DNA from: Acidimicrobiales bacterium
GTDB taxonomy: Bacteria; Actinomycetota; Acidimicrobiia; Acidimicrobiales; MedAcidi-G1
Assembly (NCBI GenBank): GCA_022452035.1
Contig: JAKURV010000017.1
Span: 1 to 51,805 of the forward strand
Reading direction: 5' to 3'
Length of the DNA stretch: 51,805 nt
Position numbers and translations under genes: made by a program. Shown in pieces: positions 1 to 9,279 of this stretch. Under the pieces are notes generated by a model. The model did no database searches. It was not told the origin of the DNA and was given only the letters and a program-made list of their open reading frames with translations. How positions within the stretch are numbered: position 1 is the first letter of the stretch; each line of letters opens with the position of its first letter.

Positions 1-2491
<2,491 letters not shown>

Positions 2492-2500
2492 GGGTCGGCC

Positions 2501-2890
2501 ATGGGACGGGGAGCACCCCAGGGGCGTCGCTCGGGTGGGGCCACCCGCGGCTACGACCGGACCGATCGGCTCAACGAGCTCCTGGTGCGCATCTTGGCCG
2601 ACGAGGTTGAGCGCATCGACGACGACCGCTTGGGATTCCTCACCGTGGCCGGTGTGGAGACCGACCGTGACCTGAGCATGGCCCGGGTCTACGTCACATC
2701 TGACGTCGACGACCACGGGCTTCTGGAGGCCTTAGCCGAGCACCGGCCGCGGCTCCAACGGGCCATCGGATCCCAGGCCCGGGTTCGACGCGTCCCCCCG
2801 TTGACGTTCGTGGTCGACGACACGGTCCGCTCGGCCGACCGCATCGAGGAGATCCTTCGCGGGCTTGCCCCGTTCGACGAGGAGGAGTGA
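2501..2890 (+). CDS. rbfA: 30S ribosome-binding factor RbfA
   Basis: RbfA is a small KH-fold protein that binds the 30S precursor and helps mature the 5' end of 16S rRNA. The product has 129 residues, the usual size. A Gly/Arg-rich start is followed by the family pattern: an N-terminal helix with RLNELLVRILADEV, a central strand containing DLSMARVYVTS, and a C-terminal strand ending in PPLTFVVDDTV. It begins 9 bases after infB stops and ends one base before truB, so infB-rbfA-truB is likely one transcript. The infB neighbourhood is typical for this gene. Confidence 0.93.
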   Translation: MGRGAPQGRRSGGATRGYDRTDRLNELLVRILADEVERIDDDRLGFLTVAGVETDRDLSMARVYVTSDVDDHGLLEALAEHRPRLQRAIGSQARVRRVPPLTFVVDDTVRSADRIEEILRGLAPFDEEE

Positions 2891-2891
2891 G

Positions 2892-3785
2892 GTGGCCGAC
2901 CGGCCGGCCGAACCCGACGGGGTCGTAGTTATTGACAAGGAGGCCGGCTGGACCAGTCACGACGTGGTGGCGCGCTCCCGGGGCGTGCTAGGCACCCGCA
3001 AGGTAGGCCACTCGGGGACGTTGGACCCCGACGCCACAGGGGTTCTGGTCCTCGGTGTGGGTCGGGCCACCCGCCTGCTCCGCTTCCTGACGGCTCTGCC
3101 CAAGGAGTACACGGGCCGGGTCATCCTGGGGACCGAGACATCGACGCTGGACGCCTCGGGCGAGGTAACCGCCGTCCATGACATGTCGGCCGTGGATCCG
3201 GACCAGGTAGTGGCCGCAGCACGGGCATTCGTTGGCGTCATCCAGCAGGTTCCACCCATGGTGTCGGCGGTCAGGGTCGGTGGCCGGCGACTCCACGAGA
3301 TCGCCCGGGAGGGCGGTGAGGTGGAACGAAATCCCCGAACGGTGACCGTGCACCGCTTCGACGTGGCACCCGGCGACAAGCAGGGCACCTACGACATAGC
3401 GGTGGCTTGCTCCTCGGGGACTTACATTCGCACCCTTGCAGCAGATCTCGGGACGGCCCTCGGCGGTGGCGCCCATCTCCGCGACCTCCGTCGGACCTCG
3501 ATCGGGTCGTTCACCGAGGTTGAGGCCCGCCCAGTCGAGACCCCCATCCTGCTGCCCATGACCGAGGCCCTGCGCGATCTGGGTGGCGTTCATGTCGACG
3601 AGGCCACGGCCGTTGACGTTTCCTTTGGCCGACCGTTGGACCTCGACCGCCTGGGCGTGGAGCCGGGGTCCACCGAGGTGGGCCCGTGGCCGGTCCACGG
3701 ACCGGATGGGGCGCTGCTGGCCGTGTACGAGCCCCACCGGGGTGGGGCCAAGCCGGCTGTCGTCCTGGCCCCCGCCGTTTCCTGA
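2892..3785 (+). CDS. truB: tRNA pseudouridine(55) synthase TruB
   Basis: TruB converts U55 of the tRNA T-loop to pseudouridine. The product has 297 residues. I start it at GTG 2892, one base after the rbfA stop, because a GGAGGAG Shine-Dalgarno lies just upstream and translation then begins with the family-typical DGVVVIDKEAGWTSHDVV. An in-frame TTG at 2865 would add nine residues inside rbfA. The catalytic aspartate is Asp45 in GHSGTLDPDATG. The later motif YIRTLAADLG is also present. A PUA-like C-terminal part follows. Translation is probably coupled to rbfA. Confidence 0.95.
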   Translation: MADRPAEPDGVVVIDKEAGWTSHDVVARSRGVLGTRKVGHSGTLDPDATGVLVLGVGRATRLLRFLTALPKEYTGRVILGTETSTLDASGEVTAVHDMSAVDPDQVVAAARAFVGVIQQVPPMVSAVRVGGRRLHEIAREGGEVERNPRTVTVHRFDVAPGDKQGTYDIAVACSSGTYIRTLAADLGTALGGGAHLRDLRRTSIGSFTEVEARPVETPILLPMTEALRDLGGVHVDEATAVDVSFGRPLDLDRLGVEPGSTEVGPWPVHGPDGALLAVYEPHRGGAKPAVVLAPAVS

Positions 3786-3814
3786 ACGGTTCCGACGGAC
3801 CGACAGCCGCTCGC

Positions 3815-3820
3815 TAGCCT
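3815..3820 (+). promoter_or_regulatory. -10 element TAGCCT, leaderless start of ribF
   Basis: TAGCCT ends 7 bases before the ribF GTG, and no Shine-Dalgarno is visible between truB and ribF. The spacing puts the transcription start at or next to the start codon. No convincing -35 element is seen. Confidence 0.6.
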
Positions 3821-3827
3821 CGCCGTT

Positions 3828-4793
3828 GTGGAGATCCGCCGGGAGTTGAGCCCCCACGACCCCTCGTCGCCGGGGACCGCTCTGACCATCGGCGCCTACG
3901 ACGGCGTGCACGTCGGCCACCAACAGGTGGTCGCCGAGGTCCGCCGCCTGGCCAAAGAGAGGGAGTTGGCCTCGGCGGTTGTCACCTTCGACCGGCATCC
4001 GGCCACCGTGGTCCGGCCCGAGTCGGCGCCGCTCTTGCTGACTGACAACGAGCAGAAGTTGGAACAGCTGGCCATCACGGGAGTGGATCTGACCCTGGTG
4101 GTGCCGTTCGATGAGGTGCGAGCCATGGAGTCCGCCGAGGAGTTCGTGGCTGACGTACTGGTCGGGTGCCTGGGAGCCAGGCTGGTGGTGGTCGGGGAGG
4201 ACTTCCACTTCGGTCACCAGCGCTTGGGCAACGTGGCGCTCCTGCGCGACATGGGCTCCAGGATGGGCTTCGAGGTCCTCGGCCTGGGCCTGATCGGCTT
4301 GACCGGCAGCCCGGCTCGCGACCACGAGCAGGTCTCGTCCACCTTCATCCGGCGGGCCCTGGCCCGGGGCGACCTGAAGCGGGCCAATGCCATGCTGGGC
4401 CGCCCCTACGAGGTCCGGGGCGTGGTTGACGCAGGTGACGGTCGGGGCCGGGAACTGGGGTTCCCGACAGCCAACGTCCGTGTCGATCCCTCGATTCTGC
4501 TTCCCGAGGACGCCGTGTACGCCGGCTGGTACGAGAGGCCCGACGGCACGGTGCATCCAGCGGCCGTATCGCTAGGGACCCGACCTCACTTCTACGAGGA
4601 CGGTGCTGTGCTTCTGGAGGCCCACCTGCTCGACGTGGGCGGGCCGGACGATGGCGGCCCTGACCTCTACGACGAAGAGGCCCGGGTTCGGTTCACGCGG
4701 CGGCTCCGTGACCAGCGCACCTTTGACGGCGTCGAGGCGCTCGTGGAACAACTTCATCGGGACGTGGTGGACACCCGGGTCGCCCTGGCCTGA
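3828..4793 (+). CDS. ribF: Bifunctional riboflavin kinase / FAD synthetase RibF
   Basis: RibF phosphorylates riboflavin to FMN and adenylylates FMN to FAD. The product has 321 residues. The N-terminal nucleotidyltransferase half carries GAYDGVHVGHQ near residue 22 and, further on, VVGEDFHFG and STFIRRAL. The C-terminal flavokinase half contains GRGRELGFPTANV with the conserved PTAN signature. Start is GTG 3828, preceded by a leaderless-type -10 hexamer. The gene follows truB, as is common in bacteria, and stands just before the FMN-riboswitch-controlled riboflavin operon but upstream of that riboswitch, so it is not under its control. Confidence 0.95.
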   Translation: MEIRRELSPHDPSSPGTALTIGAYDGVHVGHQQVVAEVRRLAKERELASAVVTFDRHPATVVRPESAPLLLTDNEQKLEQLAITGVDLTLVVPFDEVRAMESAEEFVADVLVGCLGARLVVVGEDFHFGHQRLGNVALLRDMGSRMGFEVLGLGLIGLTGSPARDHEQVSSTFIRRALARGDLKRANAMLGRPYEVRGVVDAGDGRGRELGFPTANVRVDPSILLPEDAVYAGWYERPDGTVHPAAVSLGTRPHFYEDGAVLLEAHLLDVGGPDDGGPDLYDEEARVRFTRRLRDQRTFDGVEALVEQLHRDVVDTRVALA

Positions 4794-4804
4794 CCGGACC
4801 TCGC

Positions 4805-5539
4805 GTGGACCTTCTCGATGTCGTCCTGCTGGTCGTCGGTGGCCTGTTCGCAGGTTGCGTGAACACCATGGCCGGGGGTGGGTCGCTGCTAACCGTGCCG
4901 CTCCTGGTGCTGACCGGCGTGCCGGGCGATGTGGCCAACGGCTCCAACCGGGTTGGGATCCTGGCCTCCAACGTAAGTGCCATGGCTACCTTCCGACGGC
5001 TCAGGGTCTCCGGCGTGTCCCGGGCGCTTCCGGTGCTGGTGCCTGTGGTCGCTGGGTCACTCACCGGGTCACTGCTGGTCTCCCAGTTGGCTGCCGAGAC
5101 CTTCGAACGGGTCTTCGGGGTGGTGATGGTCCCGCTCTTAGTCCTGTCGCTTCGCCCCCCGAGAATCGGTGCGGCTACTCGCCACTGGTCGCCGACCACG
5201 GCGGGAATCGTGTTCTTCGGCGTGGGTTGCTACGGCGGGGCATTTCAGGCCGGTATCGGCCTGCTCTTGGTATTGGCCCTGTCCCGGTCCGGCCTGGACC
5301 TAGTGCTTGCCAACGGCATCAAGGTGGTGGTCATCCTGGTGGTCACCGTCACCGCCCTCCCGGTGTTCGTCGCCCGGGACCTGGTCGATTGGGCCCCGGC
5401 CCTCGTCCTAGCCGCCGGCTTCGCCGCCGGCGGGGGTCTCGGGGCCCGCTTTACCGTGGTCGGGGGAGCTCGGGCGGTCCGTCCGGTGATAGCGGTGGCA
5501 GTGCTGGCCATGTCAGGACGCCTCCTCGGCGTCTACTGA
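4805..5539 (+). CDS. TSUP (TauE/SafE) family membrane transporter
   Basis: This 244-residue, very hydrophobic protein matches the TSUP family of probable sulfite/organosulfonate or other anion exporters. The first helix is followed by CVNTMAGGGSLLTVPLLV, the family signature with its Gly-rich turn. Later, FFGVGCYGGAFQAGIGLLL repeats the motif in the second half, giving the usual inverted-repeat design of about 7-8 membrane segments. GTG 4805 lies 11 bases after ribF, so the two are probably co-transcribed. The substrate cannot be read from sequence; position next to flavin genes is suggestive but weak evidence for a role there. Confidence 0.85.
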   Translation: MDLLDVVLLVVGGLFAGCVNTMAGGGSLLTVPLLVLTGVPGDVANGSNRVGILASNVSAMATFRRLRVSGVSRALPVLVPVVAGSLTGSLLVSQLAAETFERVFGVVMVPLLVLSLRPPRIGAATRHWSPTTAGIVFFGVGCYGGAFQAGIGLLLVLALSRSGLDLVLANGIKVVVILVVTVTALPVFVARDLVDWAPALVLAAGFAAGGGLGARFTVVGGARAVRPVIAVAVLAMSGRLLGVY

Positions 5540-5577
5540 GGGCGGACCCGGCTGGGTGGCCAGGACCGGACCGCCGG

Positions 5578-5583
5578 TACGCT
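5578..5583 (+). promoter_or_regulatory. Probable -10 element (TACGCT) of the riboflavin operon
   Basis: TACGCT fits the actinobacterial TANNNT pattern. Transcription would start about 5590, a few bases before the first pairing strand of the FMN riboswitch. No clear -35 hexamer is visible. Confidence 0.5.
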
Positions 5584-5598
5584 GACCTGCACAACACA

Positions 5599-5747
5599 GT
5601 CCTCGGGGTTGGGTGAAAGTCCCGACCGGCGGTGAATCGGAGCGATCCGACCAGCCCGCGAACCCCGAAAGGTCGCCGTGAGGCGCCTTCCGGGGCCGAT
5701 CAGGTGCGAGTCCTGGGCCGACGGTCAGAGTCCGGATGGGAGAGGAC
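5599..5747 (+). promoter_or_regulatory. FMN riboswitch (RFN element)
   Basis: The RFN core is readable: GGGTGAAAGTCCCGACCGGC, GGTGAATC, then AGCCCGCGA, GGTGCGAGTCCTGGGCCGAC, GGTCAGAGTCCGGATGGGAG. The closing helix P1 pairs GTCCTC (5599-5604) with GAGGAC (5742-5747). The variable arm between AGCCCGCGA and the GGTGCGAGT segment is GC-rich and somewhat long. The element lies directly upstream of ribE, and in this family FMN binding lowers expression of riboflavin genes. Confidence 0.96.
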
Positions 5748-5769
5748 GTCGGAAGCGGAGTCGTCTTCG

Positions 5770-5801
5770 CGACCGCTGACCCTTCGGGTCACCGTCGGTC
5801 G
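5770..5801 (+). terminator. Hairpin in the FMN riboswitch expression platform
   Basis: TGACCC (5777-5782) and GGGTCA (5786-5791) form a 6-bp stem with a TTC loop. CGACCG (5770-5775) and CGGTCG (5796-5801) extend it after a small internal loop. It sits between the aptamer and the ribE Shine-Dalgarno and has no T-run. It may be a weak intrinsic terminator or part of a translational switch. Confidence 0.45.
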
Positions 5802-5876
5802 TGTTGGTCGACGCCGGGTCCCGTCGGCTCCCGCGACCCCTCCCGGGGATCGGATACGCAGGAGAGAACGGGACAC

Positions 5877-6497
5877 ATGTTCACGGGAATCGTCGAGGAA
5901 CTCGGCGCCGTCCGGTCGGTCGACGAGGTCGGCGCCGGTCGTCGTGTCGTCGTCGAGGCGACCACCGTGCTCGACGATGTGACCCTCGGCGCGTCAATCG
6001 CCGTGAACGGCTGTTGCCTCACCGTCGTGGAGTGGGCGGACGGCTGGTTTGCCGTCGACGCCGTCCCCGAAACGCTCAACTGCACCACCGTCGGTGGCTT
6101 GAGTCCCGGCGATCCAGTCAACCTGGAGCGGCCGCTGGTCGCTGGTGGACGGTTGGGCGGCCACGTGGTCCAGGGCCACGTCGACATGGTCACCGAGGTG
6201 TTGGCCGTCCGGGAATTGTCTGACGGCTCCCGTCGGCTGTCCTTCCGCCTACCCGACGAGTTGGCCGGCAAGGTGGTCGAGAAGGGTTCGGTCACCCTGG
6301 ACGGGGCCAGCCTGACCGTGGCTGCCGTCGACAACGACACGTTCGACGTGGCCCTCATCCCCCACACCCTCCAGGTCACGACGTTCGGCCGCCGGGCTCC
6401 CGGCGACCAGGTCAATGTCGAGGCCGATGTCCTCGCCCACTACGTGGCCGGCCTGCTGGCTGCCGGGCGTATCCCTGCCAATGAAGGGAGCGGTTGA
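5877..6497 (+). CDS. ribE: Riboflavin synthase, alpha-type
   Basis: This enzyme dismutates two 6,7-dimethyl-8-ribityllumazine molecules to riboflavin and the pyrimidinedione. The 206-residue protein starts with the invariant MFTGIVEELG and contains two lumazine-binding repeats. The first has NGCCLTVV. The second begins around QGHVDMV and has SVTLDGASLTV. ATG 5877 is chosen because the family begins exactly here and AGGAGAG lies 11 bases upstream. It is the first gene after the FMN riboswitch. Its TGA overlaps the ATG of ribBA. Many operons have ribD in front of this gene; here there is none. Confidence 0.96.
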   Translation: MFTGIVEELGAVRSVDEVGAGRRVVVEATTVLDDVTLGASIAVNGCCLTVVEWADGWFAVDAVPETLNCTTVGGLSPGDPVNLERPLVAGGRLGGHVVQGHVDMVTEVLAVRELSDGSRRLSFRLPDELAGKVVEKGSVTLDGASLTVAAVDNDTFDVALIPHTLQVTTFGRRAPGDQVNVEADVLAHYVAGLLAAGRIPANEGSG

Positions 6498-7723
6498 TGC
6501 CGCTATCCAGCATCGAAGACGCCATCAAGGCCTACGCCCGGGGCGAGTTCCTGGTCGTGGTGGATGACGAGGACCGGGAGAACGAGGGTGACCTCATCAT
6601 CGCCGCCGACGCCATGACGCCGGAGAAGATGGCGTTCATGATCCGCCACACCAGCGGGGTGATCTGCGCCCCCATGTCCGACGAGCGAGCCGACGAACTG
6701 GACCTGCCGCTCATGGTGGTCGAGAACACCGAATCGATGCGTACGGCGTTCACGGTGTCGGTGGATCTGGCGGAGGGCACCTCAACCGGGATCTCGGCTT
6801 CGGACCGGTCGGCCACCGTGGTCGGCCTGTCCAATCCGGACCGGCGCCGTGCGGAGTTCGCCCGTCCCGGGCACATCTTCCCGCTACGGGCCCGAGCGGG
6901 CGGCGTGCTCAAGCGTGCTGGACACACCGAGGCTGCTGTCGACCTGTGTGCCTTGGCCGACCGGCAGCCGGTGGGGGTGCTGTGCGAGATCGTCAACGAT
7001 GACGGCACCATGGCCCGACTGTCCGACCTGGAGGTTTTCGCCACCGAGCACGGGCTGCAACTCATCACCATCGCCGACCTGATTCGCCACCGTCGACGCC
7101 ATGAGAAGTTGGTCGAGCACTTCGGTTCGGCCCGTATCCCCACGAAGTACGGCGAGTGGACCGCTCACGCCTACGTGTCCCTGCTGGACGAGGACGAGCA
7201 CGTGGCCTATGTGCTGGGCGACCTGGGCTCGGTCGACGCCCCGCTGGTCCGGGTCCACTCCGAGTGCCTGACCGGAGACCTGTTGGGATCCCTGCGCTGC
7301 GACTGTGGTTCCCAACTTGATGCCGCCCTGGCCCAGATCGGGGTCGAGGGGGCTGGTGTGGTGGTCTACCTACGAGGGCATGAGGGTCGGGGTATCGGCA
7401 TCGGCCACAAGCTACGGGCCTACGGCCTTCAGGACCAGGGGCTGGACACCGTGGACGCCAACCTCCAGCAGGGGCTTCCGGTGGACTCGCGGGAGTATGG
7501 CGTGGGGGCCCAGATGCTGTCCGACCTCGGCATCACCCGCATGCGGCTCATGACCAACAACCCGGCCAAGTACGGCGGCCTGGAGGGCTATGGCCTGGAG
7601 ATCACTGACCGGGTTCCGTTGGACACCTCGCCCAACCCGGAGAACGTCCGGTACCTGGAGACCAAGCGGGACCGCATGGGCCACATCCTTGACGAGGCGG
7701 GAGCCGAGGGGGGAGCGTCGTGA
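6497..7723 (+). CDS. ribBA: Bifunctional DHBP synthase / GTP cyclohydrolase II
   Basis: The N-terminal half makes 3,4-dihydroxy-2-butanone 4-phosphate from ribulose 5-phosphate; the C-terminal half opens GTP to the first pyrimidine intermediate. The product has 408 residues. DHBP synthase motifs are DDEDRENEGDLI near residue 22 and GISASDRS. GTP cyclohydrolase II begins near residue 205. It shows the zinc cysteines in SECLTGDLLGSLRCDCGSQ, then LRGHEGRGIGIGHKLRAYGL and the DTVDANLQ stretch. ATG 6497 shares its A with the ribE stop; a TTG one codon upstream is a less likely start. It overlaps ribH by 4 bases. Confidence 0.96.
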   Translation: MPLSSIEDAIKAYARGEFLVVVDDEDRENEGDLIIAADAMTPEKMAFMIRHTSGVICAPMSDERADELDLPLMVVENTESMRTAFTVSVDLAEGTSTGISASDRSATVVGLSNPDRRRAEFARPGHIFPLRARAGGVLKRAGHTEAAVDLCALADRQPVGVLCEIVNDDGTMARLSDLEVFATEHGLQLITIADLIRHRRRHEKLVEHFGSARIPTKYGEWTAHAYVSLLDEDEHVAYVLGDLGSVDAPLVRVHSECLTGDLLGSLRCDCGSQLDAALAQIGVEGAGVVVYLRGHEGRGIGIGHKLRAYGLQDQGLDTVDANLQQGLPVDSREYGVGAQMLSDLGITRMRLMTNNPAKYGGLEGYGLEITDRVPLDTSPNPENVRYLETKRDRMGHILDEAGAEGGAS

Positions 7724-8190
7724 GGGCACTGGACGCTCCCCTGGATGGCGCCGGCCTGCGGATCGGCTTGGTGGCCGGCCGGTTCAACGACTTCGTATCG
7801 TCCAGCTTGGTCGCCGGCACCCGGAATCGCCTGGTGGCTCTCGGGGTGGCCGACGACGACGTGGACCTGGCTTGGGTGGCCGGGGCGTTCGAGGTGCCGT
7901 TGGCCGCCCGGGCTATGGCCGAGTCGGGCCGCTACGACGCCGTGGTATGCCTGGGAGCGGTCATCAGGGGCGAGACCCCACACTTCGACTACGTGGCCGG
8001 CGAGGCAGCGGCCGGGATTATGCGAGCCGGCCATGACACCGGCGTACCCGTGGTGTTCGGGGTGCTGACCACCGACACCGTGGAGCAGGCCATGGAGCGG
8101 GCTGACGAGGAGCGGGGCGATAAGGGCGCTGACTGCGCCGATGCCGCGGTCGAGATGGTCCGCCTGCTGGCTGCCATCCGCGCTGACTGA
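7720..8190 (+). CDS. ribH: 6,7-dimethyl-8-ribityllumazine synthase
   Basis: RibH condenses the ribityl-aminopyrimidine with DHBP and forms icosahedral or pentameric shells. The 156-residue protein has the expected landmarks: VAGRFNDFV near residue 18, WVAGAFEVPLAAR, then CLGAVIRGETPHFDYV with the catalytic histidine, and the C-terminal GVLTTDTVEQAMERA followed by the family KGADCADAAVEM. GTG 7720 overlaps the ribBA stop (GTGA), which implies translational coupling. It closes the riboflavin operon; a convergent VOC gene starts 9 bases past its stop. Confidence 0.96.
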   Translation: MRALDAPLDGAGLRIGLVAGRFNDFVSSSLVAGTRNRLVALGVADDDVDLAWVAGAFEVPLAARAMAESGRYDAVVCLGAVIRGETPHFDYVAGEAAAGIMRAGHDTGVPVVFGVLTTDTVEQAMERADEERGDKGADCADAAVEMVRLLAAIRAD

Positions 8191-8199
8191 CCGGCCGAC

Positions 8200-8616
8200 T
8201 CAACTGCCGAAGGCCTCCTGGCTCTGGCCGAAGCTGAACTCCACCACGTTCCCGTCGGGATCGGTGAGGGCGCATAGGTAACCGATGGGCGGGGGTAGTT
8301 GCTCGGCCTCCCAGTGCAGGCAGCCCTCAGCCCGACCCCGCTCGGCCATGGCCTCCACCTCTGCTGGGCCGTCCACGTCGAATCCCAGGTGTGCGAACGG
8401 CGACAGGATGGTCTGGGGTTCACCTAAGTCCCGGGCCTCGAACGATTGCACCACCACCAAGCCGAACTCGGACCCCTCCTCGGCTAGCCACGCCACCTCG
8501 CCGTCCACGTCGACTCGACGGTGGAAGGTCCGCATCGCTGTGTGGTCCTCGTACCAGGCAATGGTGGCGTCCAGGTCACGGCAGGGGAGCGCCAGGTGGG
8601 TGAGGCGGGTGGCCAT
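8200..8616 (-). CDS. VOC family (glyoxalase/dioxygenase superfamily) protein
   Basis: This is a 138-residue single-module vicinal-oxygen-chelate protein. It opens with [18 protein letters not shown], the usual first strand and helix with a His ligand. It continues with AHLGFDVDG in the middle strand and closes with [15 protein letters not shown], where the Glu is a typical metal ligand. Substrate is not predictable. ATG 8616 is preferred because a TATTGT hexamer lies 6 bases upstream on the minus strand. The gene is convergent with ribH and divergent from rpsO. Confidence 0.82.
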   Translation of the reverse strand: MATRLTHLALPCRDLDATIAWYEDHTAMRTFHRRVDVDGEVAWLAEEGSEFGLVVVQSFEARDLGEPQTILSPFAHLGFDVDGPAEVEAMAERGRAEGCLHWEAEQLPPPIGYLCALTDPDGNVVEFSFGQSQEAFGS

Positions 8617-8622
8617 AGGGCG

Positions 8623-8628
8623 ACAATA
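8623..8628 (-). promoter_or_regulatory. -10 element TATTGT, leaderless start of the VOC gene
   Basis: Read on the minus strand, TATTGT is followed by 6 bases and then the ATG at 8616, with no Shine-Dalgarno. The geometry matches the other leaderless starts in this window. Confidence 0.55.
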
Positions 8629-8699
8629 CGATGGCTGGGGACCCGGAGGGCGGCCGGTTGTCAGCATTCATCCGGGGTGGTCCGTAACGGCGCCGCTGG

Positions 8700-8826
8700 T
8701 ACCCTTTGCCTCCGAGGACGACCCGACCGGGTCGTTCAGGGTCGGAATCGAAGACCTCCGGCCCTCCGAATGGCTTCCGGTGGCGCACAGCGCACCACGA
8801 GGCTGGGTCCGATACCCGAGGTTCCG
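8700..8826 (+). promoter_or_regulatory. rpsO promoter candidate and structured leader
   Basis: TACCCT at 8700-8705 is a possible -10. It would give a leader of roughly 115 bases before rpsO. The leader holds a perfect 7-bp hairpin, ACGACCC (8718-8724) and GGGTCGT (8729-8735) with a GACC loop, and more GC-rich pairing downstream. S15 is known to repress its own mRNA through leader structures in several phyla. I cannot see which fold is used here. The bases between the VOC start (8616) and 8700 hold only the VOC promoter. Confidence 0.4.
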
Positions 8827-9096
8827 ATGCCGACCAACCTGCCCCCCAAGGGCGACACCATCGAGTCCAACCGGCTGCACGAGAGTGACACCGGTTCTCC
8901 CGAGGTGCAGATCGCACTCCTGAGCGACCGCATCAACCACCTCACCGACCACCTGAAGGTCCACAAGAAGGACCATCACAGTCGGCGCGGGTTGTTGATG
9001 GTGGTGGGTCGCCGCCGGCGGCTACTCGACTACGTCAAGAAAAACGACGTCGAGCGTTACCGGGCGATCATCGCCAAGTTGGGTCTTCGCCGATAG
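8827..9096 (+). CDS. rpsO: 30S ribosomal protein S15
   Basis: S15 binds the 16S rRNA central domain and is a primary assembly protein of the 30S platform. The product has 89 residues, the standard size. Recognisable stretches are [38 protein letters not shown] and the basic [14 protein letters not shown], ending in a basic tail. ATG 8827 is the family start; an in-frame extension upstream has no homology that I recognise. It is followed by pnp after a hairpin-containing spacer, the same order as in many bacteria. Confidence 0.97.
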   Translation: MPTNLPPKGDTIESNRLHESDTGSPEVQIALLSDRINHLTDHLKVHKKDHHSRRGLLMVVGRRRRLLDYVKKNDVERYRAIIAKLGLRR

Positions 9097-9180
9097 GTCG
9101 AATCTGATTCCGGGTGACCTGTGGGTCGGCCGGGTCGCGTCGGGGACCGGACCACCGGGACCGACAACCAGAACGATGAG

Positions 9181-9211
9181 TGGGGACGGACGACACGCGT
9201 CCACATCCCCA
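9181..9211 (+). promoter_or_regulatory. Long hairpin between rpsO and pnp
   Basis: TGGGGA (9181-9186) pairs with TCCCCA (9206-9211), and inside it GGACG (9188-9192) pairs with CGTCC (9198-9202) around an ACACG loop. The rest of the 183-base spacer (9097-9279) holds no gene. In E. coli a hairpin in this place is cut by RNase III and is the target of PNPase autoregulation. The same role here is inference from position. Confidence 0.6.
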
Positions 9212-9279
9212 ACATGCCGCAGATCGCGGCCGTCGAACCGTCCGAAGTCGTTTCGGGCGGGCTACGAGAAGAGAGAAGC

